From assembly GCA_031289775.1 (NCBI GenBank), contig JAITOY010000004.1:1-39844 (forward strand): a stretch of DNA of 39,844 nt. The letters are read 5' to 3'. Below are positions 7,929 through 17,151 of the stretch, in pieces. The DNA is from Synergistaceae bacterium (GTDB lineage Bacteria; Synergistota; Synergistia; Synergistales; Synergistaceae). The notes under the pieces were generated by a model, which was not told the DNA's origin, did not search any database, and worked only from the letters and a program-made list of their open reading frames with translations. Each line of letters starts with the position of its first letter. Position 1 is the first letter of the stretch. The translations under genes and the position numbers were made by a program.

Positions 7929-7987
7929 CAGTTTGTCTCTGCGTTTCATGGCGGCAAAATGTCGCCAGGGCGAATTAATCAGCGCTT
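7929..7987. repeat. 59-bp intergenic element, copy A
   Basis: This segment matches 11901-11959 at 50 of 59 positions with no gap. It lies 8 bases beyond the stop of the XdhC-like gene. It can form a hairpin (TGGCG at 7949-7953 with CGCCA at 7963-7967, extendable past one mismatch) around a loop that is nearly identical in both copies. Confidence 0.85.
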
Positions 7988-7995
7988 TCATATAT

Positions 7996-8988
7996 TCACA
8001 GGCCTTCGATAAGCGTCTCCATCGAACCTCCGCAGACCATGCCGTCCTCCTCGGCGGAGTCCGTCATGTCCACGTTTTTTATGCGCCATCTGCCGCGCTC
8101 CATGAGGTCGAGCGCGGCACGTATCACGCCGGCCTCCGCGCAGCCTCCGCCGATGCTTCCGATTGTGCGCCCGTCTCTTTGCACCACCATCTTTGCGCCG
8201 CTTTCTCTCGGCGTGGATCCGGAGGTCGAGAGCACTGTGACGAGCGCGGCCTTTTCCTCTCGGCACGCCAGCCACTCCATCAGCGCCATGTCCGCGTAGT
8301 TCTCGCCCTGCCGGGCTGGGCCGGCAGAGCGTTTTTCACTTATAACCTCGGCGAGGATCGAGACCGATATTTCCTCCGGCGTCACCGCGCCTATCGAAAG
8401 GCCGATAGGGGCGTGAAGGCGCTCGACGAGCGCCGGGTCATACCCCTCGTCATTCATTTGTCCGCGGACGACAGCGACCCTGCGCCGCGAGCCGATCATG
8501 CCCATATAAAACGGGGCCTCGCCGCTAAAAACCGCGCGAAGGCAGTCCTGGTCGTGCCTGTGTCCCCTCGTGACGATCACTGCGTAGTCAGATGCGCGTA
8601 TGGAAAGGCGCGCCGCGTTTTCAAATCCGTCGCATATGACCTCGCTCGCCCACGGAAAACGCTCCACGGAGGCGAAAGCCGGCCTGTCGTCGAAGACGGT
8701 CACGTCGAAATCGAGCATGGAGGCCATTCGGGATAGGGGGAGTGAGACGTGTCCGCCGCCGAATATTATCATGCGGGGACGCGGCAGGAACCGCTCGATT
8801 ATGACAGCCTTTCCTTCGCCTCTTTCGAGAAAAAGCGAGTCGTTCCCGCGGCCCCGGCCAGCCCATTCCGCAAGCTCGCCGCCCGTTCGGAGCGTTTTTG
8901 CGATTCCGTCAGGGCCGCACGTCGTAATTAGAACGGCATCCTCGCCATTTTTCAGGATATCGAACAGCCTGGCGAATAAATTTTCCAT
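7996..8988 (-). CDS. XdhC/CoxI family protein with reordered domains
   Basis: XdhC proteins help insert or sulfurate the molybdenum cofactor of xanthine dehydrogenase-type enzymes. This protein of 330 residues has a Rossmann domain in the middle (FGGGHV at 76-81, then VTRGHRHD and MGMIGSRRR near 139-170) and a complete XdhC_CoxI domain at the C-terminus (SGSTPRESGAKM at about 256-267, GSIGGGCAE at 277-285, MVCGGSMETL at about 317-326). The usual order is CoxI domain first; here only a degenerate piece of about 65 residues precedes the Rossmann part. The ATG has AGGAGG 8-9 bases upstream. No molybdenum hydroxylase is encoded in the window, so the client enzyme must be elsewhere. Confidence 0.85.
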   Translation of the reverse strand: MENLFARLFDILKNGEDAVLITTCGPDGIAKTLRTGGELAEWAGRGRGNDSLFLERGEGKAVIIERFLPRPRMIIFGGGHVSLPLSRMASMLDFDVTVFDDRPAFASVERFPWASEVICDGFENAARLSIRASDYAVIVTRGHRHDQDCLRAVFSGEAPFYMGMIGSRRRVAVVRGQMNDEGYDPALVERLHAPIGLSIGAVTPEEISVSILAEVISEKRSAGPARQGENYADMALMEWLACREEKAALVTVLSTSGSTPRESGAKMVVQRDGRTIGSIGGGCAEAGVIRAALDLMERGRWRIKNVDMTDSAEEDGMVCGGSMETLIEGL

Positions 8989-9029
8989 GTCGAACGCCTC
9001 CTATGACCGCGTTTCGCTTCGCGTTTATT

Positions 9030-10022
9030 CTACTCTCGCGGCGCCAGGACCGACAGCCACGTCCTCGTTTTTTCGCGCTCCGCCGGGGAGATGTACTCCA
9101 TACGCAGCATCTCGTCGGCAATAAGCGCAAGCGCGTCGCGCGCGTCCTGCCTGGCCGCGTCATCGACAATAATCCTGCGAAGGAACCCCGTCGCCTGGGT
9201 GAGGATGACGTTGTAGTGCGGCGTCCCGGTCTTCAGGTCTTCGTGGATAAACGCGGATCTGTTGATGTAGTTCGACAGTTCCGTCCTGATTTCGCTCACG
9301 AGCTCCGGCGCGACCGCCATAGTTTCGAGGAACTTCGTGGCGCGCTCCATCTCCATCGTGCTTGCCGACTTGTCCCAGTCGTCCTCCGGCTGCCCGTCGT
9401 TCGCATTTATCCTGGTCTCCGGCGGGGTTTCTACAGCCTCGACGATTCTGTTGGGCATGGTGAACACGGAATAAATAAAACCGACGTACAGGAACTGCGA
9501 CAGCGCGCCCGGCACATTCTTCATCAGTTGGGGCGCCAGAACGTAAAGGGGATACGCAAGAAAGACGAGAATGTCCGCGGACGGGTTGTGCCCGGCGTTG
9601 AAAGCGAGCGCCCAGCCCATGCCTGCCGCTAAAACGACGTTTAAAATGGAGACGCATACATAGCAGAAAAGCACCGAAACAGACAGGAAGAAAATTCCCC
9701 GAAACGGCGCGCGATAATCGAGGCGCACTACAAATGGCAGTATAAAGAGCACAAACGCTATAGCGACCGGCACGGCCATGAGCTCATCCGGGATCGGGCC
9801 GGCGCTTATCATCGTTTGCCAAGCCTCAATTTCGAGCGTATTCAAGTTTTCCCTGATTGCCGACAGCGGCTTGCTGTCCGCTATCTGTGCGATTATTCCG
9901 ACAGCTAGAAACGCCTTTACGCGAGTCATCAGACTGGCAGCATAGATCAACCACCAGTAACAGAGCGTCGAGCCAATCCAAAATAGAATCCTCTGATATG
10001 AAATTTGCGGCTTGAACGTCAT
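9030..10022 (-). CDS. membrane protein of unknown function
   Basis: This 330-residue protein begins with a basic patch and a hydrophobic segment (residues about 10-30), then has further segments around 80-97, 108-132 and 142-190. From about residue 210 it becomes a soluble, highly charged region of about 120 residues with several helical stretches. That layout suggests a membrane anchor with a cytoplasmic helical domain. I recognise no family. The ATG has GGAGGGG upstream. It sits between guaB with its small downstream ORF and the xdhC-like gene, all on the minus strand. Confidence 0.6.
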   Translation of the reverse strand: MTFKPQISYQRILFWIGSTLCYWWLIYAASLMTRVKAFLAVGIIAQIADSKPLSAIRENLNTLEIEAWQTMISAGPIPDELMAVPVAIAFVLFILPFVVRLDYRAPFRGIFFLSVSVLFCYVCVSILNVVLAAGMGWALAFNAGHNPSADILVFLAYPLYVLAPQLMKNVPGALSQFLYVGFIYSVFTMPNRIVEAVETPPETRINANDGQPEDDWDKSASTMEMERATKFLETMAVAPELVSEIRTELSNYINRSAFIHEDLKTGTPHYNVILTQATGFLRRIIVDDAARQDARDALALIADEMLRMEYISPAEREKTRTWLSVLAPRE

Positions 10023-10113
10023 AACGAGTCCCCTCCGAGGACGCGCACATGACCAAACCTAAGACAACGTCTCATTGCGCACATTGACAGACGCGCCCTC
10101 TAACAAACGATCG

Positions 10114-10293
10114 TTACAAAAACATTTCGCAGATAAATTCGCCCCACCATTCGTCGATGCCTAAAGTGTAGGCCTCCTCGATGCCAGGCACGAGAACGTC
10201 CACAAAAAGAACGTCCTCCTCCAGATCTGGCAGGAGATCCACACAATCGTATTCGACATTTCTGTCCCTATCCGCCATTCCGAGCAACGCCAT
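10114..10293 (-). CDS. small acidic protein, 59 residues, unknown function
   Basis: The minus strand carries an ATG at 10293 preceded by GGTGGAGGGG at good spacing, and a frame of 59 codons ending in TAA at 10114. The product is very acidic: Asp and Glu dominate throughout (DLLPDLEED, IDEWWGEF), with two Cys and an aromatic C-terminus. It lies 39 bases downstream of the guaB stop on the same strand and is probably co-transcribed with it. I recognise no family. A small acidic protein could bind a partner or be a regulator, but nothing in the sequence says which. Confidence 0.6.
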   Translation of the reverse strand: MALLGMADRDRNVEYDCVDLLPDLEEDVLFVDVLVPGIEEAYTLGIDEWWGEFICEMFL

Positions 10294-10332
10294 ATCGACC
10301 CCTCCACCTTAATTATAATACAAAAACAAGAG

Positions 10333-11829
10333 TTATTCCATAGCGTAATTAGGCGCTTCCTTGGTTATGACGACATCGTGCGGATGGCTCTCCTTCATCG
10401 AGGCTGCCGTCACCTGCACAAAACGCGAGTTTTCGTGCAAATCGCGCATGTTTGCCGCTCCGACGTAACCCATGCCAGAGCGAATGCCTCCGACCATTTG
10501 GTACAAAATCGCGCCGAGCGCCCCCTTGTGAGGGACAAGCCCCTCTATTCCCTCAGGCACCAGCTTGTCCTCATCGGCGCCCTCCTGGAAATACCTGTCC
10601 TTACTGCCGCCCTTCATTGCGCCGAGCGACCCCATTCCCCTGTAGCTCTTGAACGAGCGTCCCTTGTATATGACAACCTCGCCCGGGCTCTCCTCCGTCC
10701 CGGCGAAAAGCGAGCCGATCATCACGCTGTCCGCGCCGGCGGCGAGGGCCTTGACTATGTCGCCGGAGTAGCGGATGCCGCCGTCCGCGATAACTTTACA
10801 ACCGCGCTCGTGAGCCTCATCGGCGACGTTCATGACCGCAGCTATCTGAGGCACGCCTATACCTGCTATTATCCTTGTCGTGCATATCGAACCCGGCCCT
10901 ATGCCGACCTTCACGCCGTTCACCCCAGCCTCTATGAGGTCGCGCGCCGCCTCGGCGGTCGCGATGTTCCCGCCGACTATCTGGAGATCCGGATATCTCC
11001 GCCTTACCTCCCTTATGGTGTTCATGACAGTGAGGGAGTGGCCGTGAGCAGTGTCCACCACGATAACGTCGACGTCGGACTCCACCAGGGCGTCAAGGCG
11101 TTCCATCGTATCCGAACCCGTGCCCACAGCCGCGCCCACCCTCAGCCGACCTTTCGAATCCTTTGTGGCATTCGGGAAGTCCTTCGCCTTCTGAATGTCC
11201 TTTATGGTGATCAGGCCCATGAGCTTGCCGGCGAAGTCCACTATCGGGAGCTTTTCGACCTTTCGGCTGCTCAATATTTTCTTCGCGCTCTCAAGGTCGG
11301 TGCCGATTGGCGCCGTTACAATATTTTCCTTAGTCATTACGTTATCTATCGGTTGTTCGTAGTCGGTTATAAAGCGGAGATCCCTGTTCGTTATGATCCC
11401 GACGAGGCGAAGGTTGTGGTCAACTATCGGAACGCCGGAGATGTGATAGTGAGCCATCAGCGCCACAGCCTCGCTCACCTTGTCCTCGGGATACCTGTAA
11501 AACGGATCCACTATTACGCCCGACTCCGACCTCTTTACTTTATCGGCCTCGCGAGCCTGTTCCTCTATTGAGAGATTGCGGTGAAGTATGCCGATGCCGC
11601 CCTCCCTCGCGATGGCGATAGCGAGGCGCGCCCCGGTAACTGTGTCCATTGCGGCGCTGCATATCGGCGCCATCAGCTTTATCTCGCTGGTGAGAAACGT
11701 GCCCGTGTCCACCTGAGACGGCATAACCTCGCTGTAGCCTGGAACCAGGAGAAGGTCGTCGAATGTAAACCCTCTATAATCCACAAATTTTCTGCCAAAG
11801 CTGTCAGCCTTTTTAAATTCGTCGCTCAC
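10333..11829 (-). CDS. guaB: inosine-5'-monophosphate dehydrogenase
   Basis: This enzyme oxidises IMP to XMP with NAD, the committed step of guanine nucleotide synthesis. It has 498 residues, the usual length. The N-terminus carries [15 protein letters not shown], and a Bateman pair of CBS domains (about residues 100-220) is inserted in the barrel. The catalytic Cys is in the loop GPGSICTTR. The mobile flap has [10 protein letters not shown] and [10 protein letters not shown], and [12 protein letters not shown] follows. The start is a GTG at 11829 with AAGGAGG upstream. It is the gene after gltX, separated by 121 bases that hold a copy of the 59-bp repeat. Confidence 0.97.
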   Translation of the reverse strand: MSDEFKKADSFGRKFVDYRGFTFDDLLLVPGYSEVMPSQVDTGTFLTSEIKLMAPICSAAMDTVTGARLAIAIAREGGIGILHRNLSIEEQAREADKVKRSESGVIVDPFYRYPEDKVSEAVALMAHYHISGVPIVDHNLRLVGIITNRDLRFITDYEQPIDNVMTKENIVTAPIGTDLESAKKILSSRKVEKLPIVDFAGKLMGLITIKDIQKAKDFPNATKDSKGRLRVGAAVGTGSDTMERLDALVESDVDVIVVDTAHGHSLTVMNTIREVRRRYPDLQIVGGNIATAEAARDLIEAGVNGVKVGIGPGSICTTRIIAGIGVPQIAAVMNVADEAHERGCKVIADGGIRYSGDIVKALAAGADSVMIGSLFAGTEESPGEVVIYKGRSFKSYRGMGSLGAMKGGSKDRYFQEGADEDKLVPEGIEGLVPHKGALGAILYQMVGGIRSGMGYVGAANMRDLHENSRFVQVTAASMKESHPHDVVITKEAPNYAME

Positions 11830-11900
11830 TTGTTTTCCTCCTTTTTCGCGAGGGGAAGGCTGATTTATTGTTAGAGGCCCAAAGGGTCGAGATTGAAATA

Positions 11901-11959
11901 CAGTCTGCCTCTGCGTTCCCAGGCGGCAAAATATAGCCTGGGTGAATTAATCAGCGCTT
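11901..11959. repeat. 59-bp intergenic element, copy B
   Basis: This is the second copy of the element at 7929-7987, in the same orientation. Its last 9 bases contain the gltX stop codon. Its hairpin is CCCAGGC (11918-11924) with GCCTGGG (11936-11942). The pair T-A in copy A (7949, 7967) is A-T here (11921, 11939), a compensatory change that argues for selection on RNA or cruciform structure. Confidence 0.85.
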
Positions 11960-13327
11960 CCCGAGCCTCTCAATAACGATTTTTCTCCCAAGGCAAGCCA
12001 TGAGAAGCGCTAAAGGGGCGCCATGATCCCTGCCAGTGAGAGTCGCTCTGAGGGCGTGATAAAATATTTTACCCTCAAGAGCCCTTTCTTTTTGAAATTT
12101 TTTTAGAATATTTTTAATCGACATCGTGAACCACTCCTGAGACGGGAGCGCGGCCAGTCTGTCGAGCAGGTCGTCCATCCAGGCGGTTCTTTCATTCCCC
12201 AACTCATCGTCGACAGGCGCAATCTCGAAGGCTCTCGCGAGCGAGTCGGAGAGCTCGCGCCGGCTCGCGCACTCCGGCAACAGTTCGCCGAGAAGCGCGG
12301 CCCTGTCGGCGTCGATCTCATCAGGAGGATCCGCGATACGCGAGAATGCCTCGCCGAGTTCGCCAAGAAGTTTTTCGCACGAAACAGACCTCATGGAGAG
12401 GCGCCCGAAATGCCTCATTCTCTCCGGGTCGTGAACCGGCGAGTCCAACGCGACGGAGTCTATGTCGAACAGCGACGCCAGCTCGTCCGGAGATGAGACC
12501 TTGTCGGTTGGCGCGCCGCTCCAGCTCAGGGTGGCCATATATGAGACGAGCGCCTCTGCGCTCCAGCCATCGTCCCTGTATGCGGAGACGGATATGGCCC
12601 CCGATCGTTTGCTCAGCTTGTGCCTCTCGGAGTCGAGAACCATTGGGATGTGAACCCACTCTGGGACTTCCCAGCCGAGCGCCCTGTATATGAGCTCCTG
12701 CCTCGGAGTGTTCGGGATATGCTCCTCTCCCCTTATCACGTGAGTAACCTTAAAATCGTGATCGTCCACGACAACCGCAAATGTGTACGTCGGCGTGCCG
12801 TCAGCCCGGGTCAGAACAAAATCGCCCCCCAACCGCACGTCGAACGTGAGGTCGCCCCTGAGCCTGTCACGAAACGTGAGCCCAGAGGCCAACGCCGCGA
12901 AGCGACGGCAGAAGCTCTCCCCCGACTCGATTCGTCCGCGCCTCTCATCGGGCGGTATGTTCCTGCAAGTCCCAGGGTATGGGCCATGCCCCTCCTTGTC
13001 CGGAGCGGCCGGGCAAAAACACGGGTAGACAAAACCGTCCCGCTCCAGTCGAAAGAGGATCTCCACGTATCTTTCGAGGCGCTCCGTCTGCCTCGAAATC
13101 TCTCCGTCCGGATTGATGCCGAGCCAGAGAAGATCATCGAGTATCGACTCCTCGAATGCCCTCGACGATCTCTCGCTGTCCGTGTCCTCGAAGCGCAGCA
13201 TAAATTTTCCGCCGCGCCCCTTTGCCCACAAATAGTTAAAGAGCGCAGTGCGCGCGCCCCCGATATGAAGCAGCCCCGTCGGAGACGGGGCGAATCTGGC
13301 GTTTATAGTGCAGCGATCATTTTCCAC
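11951..13327 (-). CDS. gltX: glutamyl-tRNA synthetase
   Basis: This enzyme charges tRNA-Glu (and possibly tRNA-Gln) with glutamate. It has 458 residues, slightly short for the family. The class I signature is RFAPSPTGLLHIGGART near the N-terminus. FEDTD, the conserved VIRGEEHIPNTPRQ stretch and the KMSKS-type loop HKLSKRSG are present; the last has Ser where His is usual. The start is a GTG at 13327 inside the end of rlpA, an 11-base overlap, so the two are translationally coupled. The anticodon-binding C-terminal part is present but rather diverged. Confidence 0.95.
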   Translation of the reverse strand: MENDRCTINARFAPSPTGLLHIGGARTALFNYLWAKGRGGKFMLRFEDTDSERSSRAFEESILDDLLWLGINPDGEISRQTERLERYVEILFRLERDGFVYPCFCPAAPDKEGHGPYPGTCRNIPPDERRGRIESGESFCRRFAALASGLTFRDRLRGDLTFDVRLGGDFVLTRADGTPTYTFAVVVDDHDFKVTHVIRGEEHIPNTPRQELIYRALGWEVPEWVHIPMVLDSERHKLSKRSGAISVSAYRDDGWSAEALVSYMATLSWSGAPTDKVSSPDELASLFDIDSVALDSPVHDPERMRHFGRLSMRSVSCEKLLGELGEAFSRIADPPDEIDADRAALLGELLPECASRRELSDSLARAFEIAPVDDELGNERTAWMDDLLDRLAALPSQEWFTMSIKNILKKFQKERALEGKIFYHALRATLTGRDHGAPLALLMACLGRKIVIERLGKR

Positions 13328-14075
13328 CGATCAGATCAACTCTCCCGATAACCTGAATTCTCGCCTTCGCCACTCCCATTCCCTTTATGCCGAGCAGATC
13401 CGCCGCCGCGTGGGAAATGTCGAGGGCCCTGTTTTTTTTCTCCTTGAAGCGATCCGTTACCCTGACGACGACAGACTTGCCTGTCGCCGGCGTCGTAACC
13501 TTCACGAGTGTTCCAAACGGAAGGTTCTGCGCCGCTGCGGTAAGGCTGCTTTCAGTGAACTTCTCTCCGTTGGCGAATTTTTTGCCTATAAACTTATCCC
13601 CGTACCAAGAAATGGACGTCGCGACGTCAAAACCACCGCGCAGTTTGTACTCCGGCGTCAGTTCGGAAGCGTGCAACTCCCCGACGGCCTCGTATATTCT
13701 GGACATCCACTGCAGGGCCATTGCCTGGGTGTTAAGCCGGACTACCCCGCCGTGCTCCGGTATGGCCGAAAAAAGAACCTGATCCCTCACGCAGAGCGAC
13801 CATTTGTCGTTTTTTTTCGCCACGTTCAGATCCACCAGCTTGAATCCGCCGCCGTATAACCCGTTGAACCTGTCCGACATCATCGTAACGTCAGCGGCGT
13901 ACGCCATAGGAAACCGCCAGACCCTCGTCCCCCCGACGCTCCATACGACGGACGACCCCTCATACTCCAGCGCTGATGGAGGCTGATCAGCGTCTACTTT
14001 TATACACATCCCGAAAAAAATCAAAAACGCGGTGACTAAGAAACAGTACGGCCTGAGATATTTTGTTTTGATCAT
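13317..14075 (-). CDS. RlpA-like double-psi beta-barrel protein
   Basis: About 252 residues, starting at the ATG at 14075 with GGGGGAG upstream. An earlier in-frame start at 14138 lacks a ribosome site and would bury the signal sequence. The N-terminus is a signal peptide (MIKTKYLRPYCFLVTAFLIFF). The C-terminal RlpA domain shows SISWYGDKFIGKKFANGEKF, LPFGTLVKVTTPATGKSVVVR and VTDRF..KNRALDIS. RlpA proteins act on peptidoglycan at the septum or bind it; lytic activity is known for some members only. The middle region (about 40-140) is of unknown type. It lies between ispDF and gltX. Confidence 0.85.
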   Translation of the reverse strand: MIKTKYLRPYCFLVTAFLIFFGMCIKVDADQPPSALEYEGSSVVWSVGGTRVWRFPMAYAADVTMMSDRFNGLYGGGFKLVDLNVAKKNDKWSLCVRDQVLFSAIPEHGGVVRLNTQAMALQWMSRIYEAVGELHASELTPEYKLRGGFDVATSISWYGDKFIGKKFANGEKFTESSLTAAAQNLPFGTLVKVTTPATGKSVVVRVTDRFKEKKNRALDISHAAADLLGIKGMGVAKARIQVIGRVDLIGGK

Positions 14076-14098
14076 AAAGCACTCTCCCCCGGCAAAAT

Positions 14099-15250
14099 TC
14101 ACTCCTCTGAACGCTGTATCGTAGCTACCGCGTGACACGCCATATATTCAGCGCGACCCACGCCGCCAACATACTCCCCCGATTTTACCTTAATATTCAT
14201 TTTATCCATAAGTCTATATACTGTAAAGTGAGTGCCTAAATTATGAAGGACTTCAGAGAGTAAAGAACCGAGCCTTGGAACCTGAGCCACAAGCGTCGCG
14301 TCGATCCATACGATTTCCCATCCGTTTTCAGATATTGATTCAAGGACTCTCTCCATAATGACCGTGCTTTTTATATCCCTGTATCGCTCGTCCGCGGCAG
14401 GAAACAGCGTCCCAATATCGCCTCTCCCGGCCGCCCCCAGCAGAGCGTCTGATATCGCGTGGCAGAGCACGTCGGCGTCAGAATGCCCCAAAAGGCCCAA
14501 TGGAGACGGTATCTCGAGCCCCCCAAGCACGAGCCTTCTTCCCGGGATGAGCTCGTGCACGTCATAACCGTAACCAGTCCTGATCTCGCGCCGATCGGCT
14601 ATCGACCTCGCTATGAGCCAGTCGAATTCGGACGTTATCTTGAAATTTTTTTCATCGCCTGGCACTCGCGCCAGCTCGCCCGACGCAGTCAGCCACACCG
14701 AGGCCTCGTCTGTCGCCGAACCCGAACGAGAGAGGGCTTCCAGGAGCGGCGCCCTCCTGAACGCCTGCGGCGTCTGAGTACGGTATACGCTCTCCCTCGG
14801 GATCACCGTAATTACGTCTCCATCGACTCGCTTGAGCGAGTCGACCGACGGCAGAAGCGGAATAGCTCCTCGCGTGTCCGAGACGACGTCCATGAGGTCG
14901 AGACAGATGCGTACGTCCAGGAAGGGTCTCGCCGCGTCATGGATCATTACGTACTCCGACGAGGAGACCTCCAGACTGTTTATTACAGAGTCCGTCCTCT
15001 CGCGGCCTCCAGGCGCGTAAACGACCGGGCACGCCAAATCGCCGGCAATTTCGCCGGCGCAGCCCTGCGGGAGGACGAGCACAAGCTCGTCAATACGCCC
15101 CCTCGAATAGAGATCCTCCGCGACGGCCGCGCTCCAGCGCCAGAGAGGTCTGCCGCCGAGAATCCGAAACTGCTTTGGCAGACCGCCCATACGACGCCCC
15201 GAACCAGCGGCCATAAGCACAAAGGACCAGGAGGGGCGAGATCCGCTCAT
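14099..15250 (-). CDS. ispDF: bifunctional IspD/IspF of the MEP pathway
   Basis: This is one 383-residue chain with two enzymes of isoprenoid precursor synthesis. Residues 1 to about 225 are the cytidylyltransferase IspD (MAAGSGRRMGGLPKQF, MIHDAARPFL, YRTQTPQAFRR, NFKITSEFD). Residues about 228-383 are IspF, the cyclodiphosphate synthase, with zinc ligands in GYGYDVHEL and GHSDADVLCHAISDALLG, then GRGDIGTLFP and DATLVAQVPRL. The start overlaps the stop of the upstream PIN/TRAM gene (ATGA), so translation is coupled. The fused form occurs in several bacterial groups. It works with dxs, ispG and ispA in this window; ispC, ispE and ispH are not here. Confidence 0.96.
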   Translation of the reverse strand: MSGSRPSWSFVLMAAGSGRRMGGLPKQFRILGGRPLWRWSAAVAEDLYSRGRIDELVLVLPQGCAGEIAGDLACPVVYAPGGRERTDSVINSLEVSSSEYVMIHDAARPFLDVRICLDLMDVVSDTRGAIPLLPSVDSLKRVDGDVITVIPRESVYRTQTPQAFRRAPLLEALSRSGSATDEASVWLTASGELARVPGDEKNFKITSEFDWLIARSIADRREIRTGYGYDVHELIPGRRLVLGGLEIPSPLGLLGHSDADVLCHAISDALLGAAGRGDIGTLFPAADERYRDIKSTVIMERVLESISENGWEIVWIDATLVAQVPRLGSLLSEVLHNLGTHFTVYRLMDKMNIKVKSGEYVGGVGRAEYMACHAVATIQRSEE

Positions 15251-16404
15251 CGCTTTAATTTGCCAAACACCATTCTCCCAGCTGACGTCTGGAGCATCGA
15301 CGTGATGACTATCTCAGCTGTCTGGCCTATGGCGCTCTCTCCATCCTCGACTACTAGCATAGTTCCATCCTCGAGATAACCGATACCCTGGCACTGCTCC
15401 TTGCCTGGACGGATTATGTCTATCTTGACCTGTTCGCCGGGCAAAAACTGCGGTTTCAGGGAATTGGCGAGGTCGTTCACATTCAGGACATCGACGCCCT
15501 CTATGCGCGCTATCTGGTTCAGGTTGTAGTCCGTTGTCATTATTTTCGCGTCCGTTTTTTTGCATAGCTCTACTAAAGCCTCGTCAACCTTGTCTCTCTT
15601 CAGTTCCCTCAGGCTTACGTCCTGTATTTTCACGTCCATGCCGCTAATTTTCTGGAGCTCGGACACGACGTTGAGGCCCTTTCGTCCGCGCGTACGCCTC
15701 ACAGGGTCTGAGGAGTCCGCCACCCCCTGAAGCTCGGTGAGGACAAATCGCGGCAGGAGGAGCGTCCCTTCGAGAAAACCTGTCCCCGCAACATCCAGAA
15801 TCCTTCCGTCTATGAGCGCGCTTGTGTCGATCACCTTCCGTGACGCCCTCGGCTCCGACGCGGACGAGTCGACTCCAAACAGCTCCGTCTCACGCTGAGC
15901 GGCGTCCTTGTCTCGCTTGCCAAGGCGTCCCTTGAACCCAAAAAAGCTGAGCACAAACGCCCAAACATCATCGCGCCTTTTCATAAAAGCCCTCGTGCCG
16001 ATGTAGGCGAAAAGAATGTTCAGGCCGATCCTGATATAAAAACCTATCGAGGCTGGAACCCCAATAAAGAGTATCGCAATCAGATTCGCCAGCAACAGAC
16101 TCACAATAAGGCCGATCACAGAAACAGTAATGTCCTGGACGCTGACGTTCTGAAGCATGTTCTCGAAAAACAACCCGACTTTTTTCAGGATCCACCAGAT
16201 AAGCGGCGTCAGCATGTAACCACACAACGCGAATAACAACACGCAAAAAGAAGACCACACGTGGGGATAGGAAATCTCTTTCATCCACGATATGTCCATG
16301 CCCATAAGCAGTTGAGCTATCTGATAGCCCGCTATGCCGCTGACTATCGTCAGCAGGCACCTGAGCAAAAATTTCATGAGGCCTATTATCCCAGTCTCCG
16401 GCAT
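15247..16404 (-). CDS. membrane-anchored PIN/TRAM domain protein
   Basis: This 385-residue protein resembles the YacL type. Four hydrophobic segments fill residues 10-140. A PIN nuclease domain follows, starting at KVIDTSALIDGRIL (D193), with RTRGRKGLNVVSELQ, D274 and TTDYNLN (D292) supplying the acidic residues of the metal site. A TRAM-like nucleic-acid-binding domain ends the protein (PGEQVKIDIIRPGKEQCQGIGYLEDGTMLVVE). It is probably an RNA-binding or RNA-cleaving protein at the inner membrane face; its target is unknown. The ATG has AAAGGAGAGG. The gene commonly sits upstream of ispD, as here. Confidence 0.92.
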   Translation of the reverse strand: MPETGIIGLMKFLLRCLLTIVSGIAGYQIAQLLMGMDISWMKEISYPHVWSSFCVLLFALCGYMLTPLIWWILKKVGLFFENMLQNVSVQDITVSVIGLIVSLLLANLIAILFIGVPASIGFYIRIGLNILFAYIGTRAFMKRRDDVWAFVLSFFGFKGRLGKRDKDAAQRETELFGVDSSASEPRASRKVIDTSALIDGRILDVAGTGFLEGTLLLPRFVLTELQGVADSSDPVRRTRGRKGLNVVSELQKISGMDVKIQDVSLRELKRDKVDEALVELCKKTDAKIMTTDYNLNQIARIEGVDVLNVNDLANSLKPQFLPGEQVKIDIIRPGKEQCQGIGYLEDGTMLVVEDGESAIGQTAEIVITSMLQTSAGRMVFGKLKR

Positions 16405-16481
16405 TTAATCCTCTCCTTTCCAAATAAAATCACAATAAAAACGCGATTTTTTAGCGCTGCTCCCATGCCGGATGGAGTTCG

Positions 16482-17114
16482 TCAGGATTCCTCGTCCATC
16501 TCCCTTCTCGACTCGAGCGCGACGTGCAGCGTCATCCTGTCCGCATAACCTATGCTGCCCCCCACCGGGAGCCCGTACGAGAGCCGCGACAGCTTCAGCG
16601 GCTGCCGAAAGGCTGAATTCTCTCCAAATCCGCTAAGCGCGTCCTGCACCGCGTAAGCTGTCATATCGCCCTCTATTCGCGGTGAGAGCGCCAGTATGAC
16701 CTCCTTGACCGAATGTCCGGCGATCCTCGACTTCAAACGTTCGAGACTCTCCCGCGGAACCTCCTGATCCTCGAGGGGCGAACACCTGCCGCCCAAAACG
16801 TGATAAAGGCCGTCGTACACGCCCGCCTGTTCCATCGCGACGCAGTCCTCCTGAGTCTCCACGACGCAGATCTTGCTGCTGTCGCGCCTTGGGTCGCCGC
16901 AGACCCCGCAGATCTCGGACGTTGTAATATTGCCGCACAGGAAACAGGCTCTCGCTTCGTCCCTCAGGTTCGTTATCGCCTGGGAGAGAGCCCTCGCCCA
17001 CTCCCTGTCCTGTCCCAGCATAAAAAAAACCATACGCCGCGCAGTCTTATCACCTACTCCAGGAAATTTTCCCCAGAGTGCGACAAGCCTCTCGAAAGAA
17101 TCCGGCAGACTCAT
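16482..17114 (-). CDS. recR: recombination protein RecR
   Basis: This 210-residue RecR works with RecF and RecO in loading RecA at gaps. It shows the N-terminal helix-hairpin-helix (KFPGVGDKTARRM), a four-Cys zinc finger (CFLCGN..CGVCGD), and a Toprim domain with CVVETQEDCVAMEQ and YHVLGGRCSPLEDQ, then SPRIEGDMTAYAVQDAL. The C-terminal LEYAD-type motif reads IGYAD. No clear ribosome site precedes the ATG at 17114. It follows ybaB by 37 bases, the standard ybaB-recR pairing, but the dnaX gene often found upstream is missing. Confidence 0.96.
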   Translation of the reverse strand: MSLPDSFERLVALWGKFPGVGDKTARRMVFFMLGQDREWARALSQAITNLRDEARACFLCGNITTSEICGVCGDPRRDSSKICVVETQEDCVAMEQAGVYDGLYHVLGGRCSPLEDQEVPRESLERLKSRIAGHSVKEVILALSPRIEGDMTAYAVQDALSGFGENSAFRQPLKLSRLSYGLPVGGSIGYADRMTLHVALESRREMDEES

Positions 17115-17151
17115 TTACAGGCGCTGCCGCGCGGCAACATACATGAATACC

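Noticed and set aside
10378-11571. Long plus-strand open frame opposite guaB
   Set aside because: It is the antisense shadow of a clear IMP dehydrogenase gene; composition alone keeps it open. The same applies to long frames opposite the TAXI receptor, ribBA, ispDF and gdhA genes.
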